From assembly GCA_037039685.1 (NCBI GenBank), contig JAWNGF010000015.1, positions 511,001-575,000 of the forward strand: a stretch of 64,000 nt of DNA, read 5' to 3'. Shown here in pieces: positions 55,504 to 64,000 of this stretch (positions within the stretch are counted from its first letter, which is position 1; each line of letters begins with the position of its first letter). The DNA comes from Ceratobasidium sp. AG-K (lineage: Eukaryota > Basidiomycota > Agaricomycetes > Cantharellales > Ceratobasidiaceae). The notes under the pieces are model-generated. The model had not been told where the DNA came from. It did not search any database and saw only the letters and a program-made list of their open reading frames with translations. The translations under genes were made by a program, and so were the position numbers.

Positions 55504-57507
55504 TTAGAGGGAGACCCCGTCTTTTCCTGATTCTGGTTCATCCTCAAGTTCCCCTTTGCGTCCCTTTAGGTTTGGTTCCTCCTTCTTCCATTCCCTTTCG
55601 GAACATTTTGCTAGCAGGTGTTTGTCTGATCCGCATTTTAGGCAACATTTTGAGGAAATTCTTGCCTTGTATACGTCGTCAGGAAGCCTCTTCATGGAGC
55701 TGGAGGATGCCGCTACTGTCTTTTGTCCCATGGTATTCTTGATAGATTGTAGTTTTTGATCAATGGAGATTGCGATTGAGATCCATTGGTCAAGAGATAG
55801 TTCTTGCTCTGTTCCGTCTTTGTTGAGTAGGGTCACTTCAAATCGAGCTAGTTTGGTTTTAACTTCAGGTTTCAACGCTTCTTTGAACTGGTTGATTATG
55901 GCTTCCTGTCCTCAGTTGATGTCTACTAAGAGATATTGGAATTCTGAGGCGTAGTTTGCTACCGAGTTGTTCTGTCTGCATTTCCGGATATCCACTTTGG
56001 CCTTTGCCTTCTTATTGGGGTTGCTGAATTGTTCCATGAAGTGGGACTTAAAACTTTCCCATGAGATTAGGTTCCCGTTGTCTTCTCCTTTGTTCAGGGA
56101 TCATAGTAGCACTTGAGCCCAATGCGTAGCGGCTGTATTTTCTGATTTGAAGTTGGCTAGTGCTTCACGGATTCTTTCTTTGTGGGAGTTGTATTGGTCT
56201 CCAAGTCAAACAAAGTAGCTCTCCATTTGTGTGTTGAACATTTCGGTGCCTTCTCCTTTCTTCCCGTCAAAGGAATCTGGGTGTGTAACCTTAGGACGGT
56301 GTGTTCCTCTGCTGGAGGTGGGGTTCTCAGTGAGTCATTGGAGTCTTTGTTCTAGTTCCTTGATCCTGGTAGATTCTGCTTCTGGATGTGGTGGAGAATT
56401 CGATTGTCTGGACGGATTCTGGGCATGTTGGGATGCTTTGTCCATTTCCTCCCAAAGGTTGTTGATAGCCTCTTGTATTATGGTGATTTTTGTGGTAGTA
56501 GCATTCCCTTCTTGTTGTAAATTTTCTAGACCTTGAGTTACTGCCTCATTCCATTCAAGCTGTCCTTGCCTAGTGGTATTGAGTTCTTTGCAGACGTTGT
56601 TTACAAGTCCTTGCGTGTTTGTAACCTCATTTCATAGTTGGGTTACATCTTGACCAACTAGGAAGGTGCTATGTTTGCTGTTTCTTGCGGCATTGAGAAT
56701 ATCCATGAGGGTTCCTTGTAGGGTGTTGATGGAATTGTTGAAGATCTGCTGGTTATTTGCTAAGACCTGGGTAGCCTGTTCTAACCCATTGAGTCTTCTA
56801 TTGATCACTGTTCTCATTCTGTCAATGACCCTTAAGAGTGCGTTGTGTCTTCCGAGCTGGAGATCGTCAAGGTCATCAAGATTGCTAATCACGGTTCTAC
56901 TGCTGGAGCTGGAACTTAAACTGGGATTCCTGGGTATGTCTTGGCCCTCAGTTGTTGTTGTTGGTTGCTGGGAATACCCTTGTGGTACCTATGGTGGTGC
57001 AGGGTTTATGGGTGTCATGGCTTGGGAGCGTATTGGGATTGGGCCAGCATTGGTGATAGTTCCTCCGATCTGGGGAATTTGTGGAGCCTGGGGGATGTGC
57101 GGTGTAGGCGGGGGTCTGATAGGAACAAGGGACATGCCCCCATGAGCTTCAGGCTGTGGGGAAAAGAACTGCCTTCTGGGTCCCATGGGCCATAGTGGAC
57201 GCAAGGGTCCAGGACTTGTGTTAGAAATAGGGATTCAAATCATGGCTGGTGTGGGATCATAGGTAATATCCCCTGGTTCCCTATTGACAATTGTAGATTC
57301 TTCTTGAATGACCAAAAGGTTTGTGGCACCAAATGTTCCAGGCATAGAAGCTTGACTTTGTGGACAAGACCTTGCTGGTCCTCCGGCCCGTGCTTGTGCA
57401 ATATCTTGTTTGTTGAGAGAACTTGTAGGTCTTGCAGCCCTACTTGGTCCTCTCCTTGTTGACAGTGGTGTTGAGAGGCATGATCCTGCATCCTCCTGGA
57501 TGGACAT
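55504..57507 (-). pseudogene. Gypsy element D: gag
   Basis: Begins at ATG 57507, 22 bases after the LTR, and keeps one frame to TAA at 55504-55506. A Pro/Gly-rich N-terminus is followed by coiled-coil-like helices (about 56632-56892), the capsid-like region and a CCHC-type knuckle (CLKCGSDKHLLAKC; about 55620-55660). Stops inside include TGA (57235, 56632), TAG (56989) and others between 55876 and 56632. Gag forms the virus-like particle in which reverse transcription takes place. The gag stop overlaps the pol frame at a sequence identical to that in element C. Confidence 0.8.
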
Positions 57508-57516
57508 GGTTGTTAA

Positions 57517-57527
57517 GATTGTTTTGT
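57517..57527 (-). other. Primer-binding site of element D, one mismatch
   Basis: Two bases inside the 5' LTR end; ACAAAACAATC on the minus strand. It pairs with GCTTGTTTTGT of its own LTR (57690-57700 minus) at 10 of 11 positions, against 11 of 11 in C and E. Confidence 0.6.
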
Positions 57528-57529
57528 AA

Positions 57530-57987
57530 TGTTGTAAGCTTCTTCTTGGTGGCTATGAGACAGGCTGCGATGGAGAGTGGACGGCACTAAGACCTAAGTG
57601 ACCTCTTGAACCGCAACACACTTAAGTGTCTGTAGGCTCTTGAGGGTAGGGGTGGTTCAAAGTGTCACTCAAAGGGGATGTTTGACAAGACAAAACAAGC
57701 TGGGGTTGCCAGGCTTGTTGGTCCTCTATATATATAAAGAAAGTGGCTGAGTCATACAAGACGCAGCCACACAAGTCATACATAACAGCCAGTCAGGAGT
57801 GTCCATATGAGTCATGCTGTATGACCAGACATGACTTGTACAAAGCACAGCCGCATTACACAATGTAACAGGATAACCACAAGAAGGTGGCAATGCGGCG
57901 GGAAAAGAGAAACAAAACATAACATACACAGCCACAAGAAAGGAGGAGGCATAGACGAGTCCAATGGAGAGAGCAAGGCTCACAACA
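57530..57987 (-). repeat. 5' LTR of element D
   Basis: 458 bp with perfect TGTTGT/ACAACA inverted ends. Differs from the 3' LTR at 23 sites, 21 of them transitions. Two TGACTCA-type sites remain (57748 and 57808); the other two present in the 3' LTR are mutated here. Confidence 0.95.
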
Positions 57988-57992
57988 GGCCT
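57988..57992. repeat. Target-site duplication of element D, right copy (GGCCT)
   Basis: Matches 50750-50754 exactly. Confidence 0.9.
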
Positions 57993-58186
57993 AATCAAGC
58001 TCCCTGACTCACCCCCAGAAGATCCCACTTATTGACCTCAATACACTAAAGAAATCCATCAAGAACTTCTTTGATCAGACACATTTAGTCACTGTTTTCA
58101 TCAATTATTATTTTACCTTGCTGATTACAAACAGTTCCTGGACTTCTACACACCTGACAAAGCTGCAGAAGAAATCCAAAGGGAAA
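57993..58186 (+). mobile_element. Retroelement-like sequence Y, right of element D
   Basis: Continuation of the sequence interrupted by D (IKLPDSPPEDPTY, then YKQFLDFYTPDKAAEEIQRE in another frame). It stops where a new LTR begins at 58187. Confidence 0.4.
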
Positions 58187-58674
58187 TGTTATGACCTCAT
58201 AACATTTATTCCGATTTTATATCTTTTTTCCGGAATACTTTCCTTTTTTGGCATATTTGTCTTGTCCAGATCATGTGATGTATTTGTCTTTCTTTTGGCA
58301 ATCTGTGGTGCTTCTGATAAGCCTAGTCATATTGAATTGGATCATATATTTGATATAGATAAGGATTTCCCAGGTTGCCTCTGTTTATACAGGGCAGTGC
58401 ACACTCATGTGTATAAGCTTGGAGGGCAAGCCTGTAAACAACATGGCTTGGCCTCCTTTCCATAGGACTTGCCAATTAATACTTATCTATCTAAAACATC
58501 ACACTTCCTTAAGCTCTTGCACATTGCAATTGAGCTTCTTAACTATACCTTTTAGCTACCTAATTGTCAAGTCAGGACAGGAAATCAAAGCTGAACAACC
58601 CTTTCTATTTGAATTAGAACACAGTGGATACACATCCACTCCACCTACACCACACATTCAACACATCTAATTTC
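58187..58674 (+). repeat. Probable 5' LTR of a Copia-like element
   Basis: Starts TGTTATGACC and ends near TTTCA before CCTGGTAATCTC, a plausible primer-binding region, with a gag ATG at 58701. The right end is approximate because no second copy is present in the window. Confidence 0.5.
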
Positions 58675-58700
58675 ACCTGGTAATCTCACATCAAGTCACA

Positions 58701-59171
58701 ATGGCTCAGACTACTTCAATTTCTGACAACAATTTCAAAATCCCTGTACTATCTGGACATGATAACTACTCAATCTGGAACATCCAGATGCAAGATATGC
58801 TCATTGAAACCAAACCATGGGAACCAGTAGCTGGAAATAACACTCAGCACCTTGTCTTAATGGCAGCCATTCCAGCCTAACTTACTGGTGGAGGCACCCT
58901 TGTGGTACCTGGCATTGCAGGAATCAACCAGGCAGCAATTGATTCATGGGAAAAGAACAATTGAAAGGTGCTAGCCATCATTAGAAGCCGCATAGAAGCC
59001 ACCCCTATGGTCCATGTGGCCCATCTCAACACAGCTTCAGCTGTTTGGGCCCTTTGAGACAAGCCTATCAGACTATCAGCACTGCTGCTACAACCCTATT
59101 GTGAAATCAATTTACTGGCCTACAAACAACCAAAGGCAAATATGTGGAGGAACACATCAAGGAACTTTGTT
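58701..59171 (+). pseudogene. Copia-like gag N-terminus, interrupted by element E
   Basis: Reads MAQTTSISDNNFKIPVLSG, HDNYSIWNIQMQDMLIE, then AIDSWEKNN and HLNTASAVWAL, the pattern of Ty1/Copia gag (Asn-Tyr-x-x-Trp near the N-terminus). Three in-frame stops. Homology ends at 59171 where the LTR of E begins, so E inserted here. Confidence 0.65.
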
Positions 59172-59668
59172 TGTTGTGACCTGTCCCTCTCTCTGTCTCT
59201 GTTTGTGGACTTGTGGCTTGTACCAGCACCTTTAGCGCCCCTTCTCTTTGTTGTGCCCTCCCCCTGGTTTAGTAAGGTGTATGGATGATGTGTCACCATG
59301 ACTCATATGACTCATGCTGCTTTCTATTGGCTGTCCTGCACAGTCCCCTTTATGACTTGGACTTTGACTCAGACGTGTGACTCATGTATTTACTATGACT
59401 CACCTGTTTTCTGAGTATATATACTGGCTTGCAAGCATGGTCATCCCCAGCTTGCTTTGCCTTGTCAACTATCCCTGCAGTGTGATCAGAGGCACTTGGC
59501 TACTTAGCCTTTAGCACAGCCACTTGGACTTAGGAGCTAGTGACTTGTACTGACAAGACTAGTGTTTGTCCACCTTAGTGATAGAGTCTTAGAAGACTTA
59601 TCACATATTGTTCCACATCTCAAAGGCCATTAGTGGTCGTCAACCATAGGCATTAGCAGGTTGCAACA
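59172..59668 (+). repeat. 5' LTR of Gypsy element E
   Basis: 497 bp, TGTTGTGACC ... GGTTGCAACA with inverted TGTTG/CAACA ends. TATA box TATATATA at 59416-59423 and GCTTGCTTTGC at 59450-59460. Shares only local blocks with the family-1 LTRs (the CCCCAGCTTG area). Confidence 0.85.
59299..59402 (+). promoter_or_regulatory. Cluster of five TGACTCA sites upstream of the TATA box in LTR E
   Basis: TGACTCA at 59299, 59308, 59365, 59378 and 59396. This is the known binding sequence of Gcn4/AP-1-type bZIP factors. A role in LTR transcription is inferred from density and position, 14 bp to 120 bp before the TATA box. Confidence 0.5.
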
Positions 59669-59670
59669 TT

Positions 59671-59681
59671 GCAAAGCAAGC
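59671..59681 (+). other. Primer-binding site of element E (self-priming type)
   Basis: Two bases (TT) after the LTR; GCAAAGCAAGC is the exact reverse complement of GCTTGCTTTGC at 59450-59460. Confidence 0.65.
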
Positions 59682-59785
59682 GCTTAGTACACTGAGCCAT
59701 GAGAAAACAAAGTCATGTGACAACATGGACAATTGATCCTCAAGTGCAGCATCCCAAAGGAGCAAGGCTCCAACCAGCACAATAG

Positions 59786-61938
59786 TTGAAGTTCAATCAA
59801 ACCCCTCAAGAGGAGCAAGAGAACGGGCAGGAGACTGGACTGCGCCACTTAGAAGTGCCAGCCATGTATCAAGACCCCCTTCCACCAGCGTCCCAGGAGG
59901 AATCAGCAACATTATCAAAACATCAGGACCTCAAGAAGAACCTAGAAGTTCAAACAAAGGAAGGTCCACTTCACCAACAACTCGAGTAGTCGAAAATCCA
60001 ATCAACACACCACCACTGGCAGCACCAGTCGCCATCTTCCATGGGGAAAGTGTGATTAGCCCAAGAGCTGTGCAAGTGATTAGGATACCAGCACCACTTA
60101 GGAACACAACTCCAGGACCATCAAACACAGGGCAAATGCCACCACCAGAAGAAGGAAACACTGGAACAATAGGGACTAGACGCCCCTTAGCATTTCCTGA
60201 TTTCAGGGCACAATTCCCACCCCCTATGGCTACCCCAAGTTTCACTCCTGCATTCATGCCACCACTAGTAGAAGTTCCTGGAACTCACAGTGCTCTGAGT
60301 GTGCCATCAACCTTCCAATCACAAGGAAGCATTGAGACAATTTTGCAGGATGAGAGACTGAGGCAGGAACTTCTGGAAGAAAACAGGGAAGGAAACCCAA
60401 TCTGAACCCTGGAAAGGATCTTCAACACCCTCCAGGTCCAATATCAACAAGAGAACGCAGTCCAAGCCCTTTGAATCGAAGGATTAGAAAGGCAATGGGA
60501 TCTACAGACCCAAGAAGCAACAAACACAATGCAACAAATTGAGCGCATTGCTTCAAGAACAGCGGACGGAGTCAACACCTTCTATGAAAGGCTTAGAAAC
60601 ATAGATTGCATCCAACAGCAAGTCCTTGAAATCTTCAAACAATCCATGGAAAATTTCGAACAAATCAACAATAGGATGGACAACTTTGACTGCCTGGTGA
60701 ACCAAACCTTACAGGGACAAACTCAGTGCATTACACGTATTGAAGAAACCCTAGGAAGGATGGCAGAAGGGATGGGAAACATGACCATTACTCTTGGGAG
60801 AATCAATGAGGAAGTCACCAACAGATTCCAAGATCAGACCACTAGGATGCAAGAAGTCCGCCTATGGACAAGGGAAACATTTGATCTTCTCAAGCAAATT
60901 GCTGCGGATGCCCAAGCAGAATCCAAACACAAAAAGGAGGAGTCACAACAAACCTCTGTTGATATCCCACAACAAAGACAGCCACCTCCTCATCTGCCAC
61001 AGAGACAACAATCACCCTCATTTGAAATACAAGGGCAATCTGGGTATCAAATCAGGGATGAAGGAAGAACCTTTACCATCCAAACAAATCAAGGAGGCAA
61101 TGGAGGAAACTCAGGACCACACATCAAAATGCCAAAAGCATTTGAGGGTACCAGAGGAACAGCAGCTGAAACCTTCCTTGCAAGAATGAAGGCCTATTTC
61201 CAATTGAACCCTACCCAGTATGACACGGATGAATGGCGCATTGTTGCAGTATTGATGAACATGGCAGAAGGCCCTGCTGGAAATTGGGCACAGCCAGTTC
61301 TGAATAGGTACAACACCAACCTAGACCACCTGTGGCTAGACTCATGGGAAGCTTTCCAGGAAGCCTACAAGAGACAATGGAGTGACCCCAGCAAAAAGGT
61401 TCAAGCCAAACAAGGGATCCAATGACTTTACCAAAACAAGAGCATATCTGAATACATCTCTGACTTCCAACTTCTTTCCCAGGAACTCGACTGGAACAAT
61501 GCAGCCCTAGCAGCACAATTCAGGCAAGGCCTGAACCGCTTCATCAAAGCAGAACTTGTTTGCAAAGAACTTAGGGATAGAGTGGGAGCAGAACAACAAG
61601 ACCTCAAAGGATGGATCAACATTGCCCTACAAGCAGAAGAAATCAACAAACTGACCAACCCGGTTAGCACAAGGAAGAAGAACAAACAACAAACCCAAGC
61701 AGAGGGTTCCAGGACCACGCAACTCAAGGGGGACTTGGCCCCAAAGGAAGAAAAGAAACGCCAAAGGGAAAACAACCTCTGCATCAAGTGCAGGGAAGCA
61801 GGGCACAACCTTGCTGACTGCACAAAAGAATGGACCTACAAGGACAAGGGAAAGAAACCAATGAAAGGGAAAGCTGCAGAAGTCAAGAATGAGAAAATGG
61901 ACAAGAATGGATCCACTGATTCTGATTTGGAAAACTAG
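59786..61938 (+). pseudogene. Gypsy element E: gag
   Basis: Mainly one frame from about 60052 with TGA stops at 60403, about 60472 and 61423. Pro-rich N-terminus, coiled-coil region (60529-60900: FYERLRNIDCIQQQVLEIF), Gln/Pro-rich linker, capsid-like core (KAFEGTRGTAAETFLARMKA, WEAFQEAYKRQWSDPSKK, FRQGLNRF) and CCHC knuckle (CIKCREAGHNLADC, about 61780-61822). The first 200 bases are in another frame. Ends with TAG at 61936-61938, after which pol follows in the -1 frame as in family 1. Confidence 0.75.
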
Positions 61939-61955
61939 ATGGGCATCTCTCCACC

Positions 61956-62219
61956 GTGTGTGAAGATGCCCAGATATCCTCTGTGCAAAATATATACTAT
62001 TGCAAAGCTACAAATGAAACACCAGTGGTGTACACAACTGCAGAAGGAATCACAGAAAGAATCTCAACTCTCATTGACTCCAGCTCTTCTAGAAACTTTA
62101 TCGACCTGAACTTTGCTAGGGAAAACAACATCCCTTTGACCAAGTTACAGGCCCCAGAAGCATCAAAACCATTGATAGAAAAACACAAAAAGACCAAATC
62201 CAGTACAGATGCAAACTGA
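61956..62219 (+). pseudogene. Gypsy element E: protease with altered active site
   Basis: Aligns with the proteases of C and D (VVYTTAEGITERISTLID, then NFIDLNFARENNIPL), but the active-site triplet after LID reads S-S-S instead of S-G-A. The catalytic Asp remains; the invariant Gly is lost, so the enzyme is probably dead. The frame ends at 62219 and RT continues in another frame. Confidence 0.65.
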
Positions 62220-62263
62220 AATTTGATCTAGAAGGAAGAACCTTTGACCAAAAATTCTATGTC

Positions 62264-64000
62264 ATGAATACCAGCACACAACCCATGATACTGGGCATGC
62301 CATGGTTGAAGGAAACCAACCCGGAAATATCCTGGTCTTCTTTCACAATCAAATGGAAAACAGAAGATGCCCTTGTTGCCAAAGCAGGAATACTTCAGGA
62401 ACTACCAATGGAGCTTGAAGAGTTCAAAGATGTCTTTGACAAAGAAAGATACAACAAACTCCCTGAACATAGGGAATGGGATTGTAGAATTGACTTCTAC
62501 AATGACAACCAACTTCCAAAACCAAGGAAGGCCTATCCTCTGTCACCAAGAGAAAGAGAAGCTACAGAGTATATTGAAACTGAACTACGCTCAGGATGTA
62601 TTAGACCCAGCAAATCTCCTCTTGCCACAAGTCTTTTCTTTGTCAAAAAGGCCCTGAAGAAAGGACAAACCATCCCCAACCTACAACCAGTTGTTGACTA
62701 CAGAGGAGCAAATGAGGAAACTATCCCGGATTGCTACCCTATCCCACTTCTAGAACAACTTCTAGAAATTTTCAAGAAAACAGGTGAAAATTCAGAGGAA
62801 GAACTTTGCATCACTTCTCTTGATCTGAAGAATGGCTTTTGGAATGTCAGGATCAGAGAAGGAGACAAATGGAAAACAGCCTTCATCACCTCAGAAGGAC
62901 TCTTTGAATATACTGTTATGGCCTTTGGTCTCAAGAACACTCCCTCTACTTTCCAAAGAATGATGGACCATATCTTCAGAGACATGATTGGAGTGAAGAT
63001 TGTGATCTACATTGACAACATCCTTATTATTTCTCAAGGAAGAAATCAACACACTATAGACATCAAAGAAGTCCTGAAACAACTGAGAAAAAACAACCTC
63101 TATGGAAATATGAAGAAGTGTACCTTCTATGAAAAGAGGGCCAATTGGGTTGGATTTGTTGTTGATGAGGACAGCATTTCCACGAACAAAGACAAGATCA
63201 AAACTATCCAGGAATGGCCCATTCCCAAAACCGTGAAACAACTACAGGCGTTCATTGGCTTCTGCAACTTCTATAGAAGATTTATGGTGTCCTTCTCATT
63301 GGTGGTCAAACCACTGACCCAGTTGACAAGAAAGGACAAGAAATGGGAATGGAATGCATAGCACCAAGAAGCCTTTGATTCCCTGAAGGACCTCATATCA
63401 AGGGAACCAGTACTTGCACATCCTGACGAATCAAAGCAGTACTTCCTTGAGACAGACGCCTCAGGGGTTGCTATGGGGGCTATCCTTAGTCAACAACAAA
63501 AGGACGGATACTTACACCCAATAGGGTTCCTTTCGAAAAGCTTCAAGGAAGCGGAGCTCAATTACGACACACATTACAAGGAGCTTCTTGCCATCATAGA
63601 AGCTTTATGCCATTGGCGGATTCACCTAGAAGGAACAAAAGAACCAATAGTGATCTACCCAGACCACAAAAATCACACTTACTGGCAGAAAGCTAGCACC
63701 TTCAACAGGTGACACAACAGATGGCTCCTTATGCTGGCAAGCTACAATTGTGAAATCCACTACAGACCTGGCAAAATGTCGGAGAAAAAAACCGGACATC
63801 CTTTCCAGAAGAAGTGATCACAGCAACATTGCCTCTGCAGAACAAGTGATGATCTCTGCCAAAAACTTCAAAGGATTCTCGGCCCTGATGAGTGACAATA
63901 TCATTGCAGAAATCAAGGGGGCCCTTGAGGAAGACAAAAGCCTGAAGTCCCTGATTGAAAGTACCAAGGGAAAGTAAGACCTACCGCCTTCTGTGAAGAA
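62264..64000 (+). pseudogene. Gypsy element E: reverse transcriptase and RNase H, cut by window edge
   Basis: RT frame 62264-63361 with ILGMPWLKETNP, SLDLKNGFWNVRIREGDKW, MAFGLKNTPS and FIGFCNFYRRF. The catalytic motif at 63008-63019 is YIDN, not YIDD. It continues after TAG at 63359-63361 into RNase H (ETDASGVAMGAILSQ, KELLAIIEALCHWRIHLEG, YPDHKNHTYW, where TDH has become PDH), then TGA at 63710. A frameshift at an A run near 63784 follows, then TAA at 63975-63977. Close relative of B. The integrase lies beyond the window. Confidence 0.85.

Larger units (their letters stand above)
50755..57987 (-). mobile_element. Gypsy element D, complete but inactivated, 7,233 bp
   Basis: Minus strand: 5' LTR 57530-57987, primer-binding site, gag, protease-RT-RNase H-integrase-chromodomain pol, Trp-rich accessory ORF, polypurine tract, 3' LTR 50755-51212. 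Flanked by GGCCT on both sides. Gag keeps one frame and pol one frame (-1 relative to gag), with no frameshift found; inactivation is by in-frame stops, mostly TGA. Same family as A and C, and it serves as the reference for them. The LTRs differ at about 5 percent of sites, so insertion is not recent. Confidence 0.95.

Overview
The window looks like nuclear DNA of a filamentous basidiomycete. Genes carry many short GT-AG introns (about 50-90 bp), the repeats are chromodomain-bearing Ty3/Gypsy (Tf1/sushi-type) and Ty1/Copia LTR retrotransposons, and the gene families are of agaricomycete type (F-box proteins, expanded kinase-like proteins, DUF2235 hydrolases, TPR proteins). A Rhizoctonia/Ceratobasidium-like fungus is my best guess. 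That is inference from family style, not a database match.

Layout. 1-10,240: a nest of decayed Gypsy elements. A(+) is the 3' end of one element with its 3' LTR, itself split by a 1.17-kb solo LTR. B(-) is an internal fragment of a second family. C(+) has a 5' LTR and a truncated gag-pol. 10,240-49,800: a gene island holding three co-directional DUF2235/Tle1-like hydrolase paralogs (minus), a TPR protein (plus), four kinase-like paralogs K1-K4, three members S1-S3 of an uncharacterised small multi-exon family, an F-box pseudogene and at least two decayed gene relics in the apparently empty 29-37 kb stretch. 49,800-64,000: a second nest. It holds a complete 7,233-bp Gypsy element D(-) with perfect 5-bp target duplications, the start of a Copia-like element, and a Gypsy element E(+) inserted into the Copia gag and running off the window.

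The most interesting gene-level signal is a repeated two-gene module. Three of the four kinase-like genes (K2, K3, K4) are each arranged head-to-head, 451-590 bp apart, with one S gene (S1, S2, S3). The kinase paralogs keep nearly identical exon lengths (297 or 303, 38, 316, 261 or 267 nt) with all phases intact, so they look maintained. Their catalytic loop is HCD, not HRD, and an intron splits the Cys codon in all four. They share a hydrophobic C-terminal tail. I do not recognise the S family. An accessory signalling module (kinase-like protein plus small helical partner from a shared promoter) is a reasonable hypothesis.

The most interesting element-level signals are two. First, an 11-nt sequence about 34 nt downstream of the LTR TATA box is complementary to the primer-binding site just after the LTR, and the pairing covaries between the two Gypsy families; this is what Tf1-type self-priming predicts. 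Second, a Trp-rich accessory ORF of exactly 765 nt lies downstream of pol in both copies of family 1 (A and D). Decay of all elements is dominated by transitions: stops are nearly all TGA, RT catalytic Asp codons became Asn, and the two LTRs of D differ by 21 transitions and 2 transversions, counted by eye.
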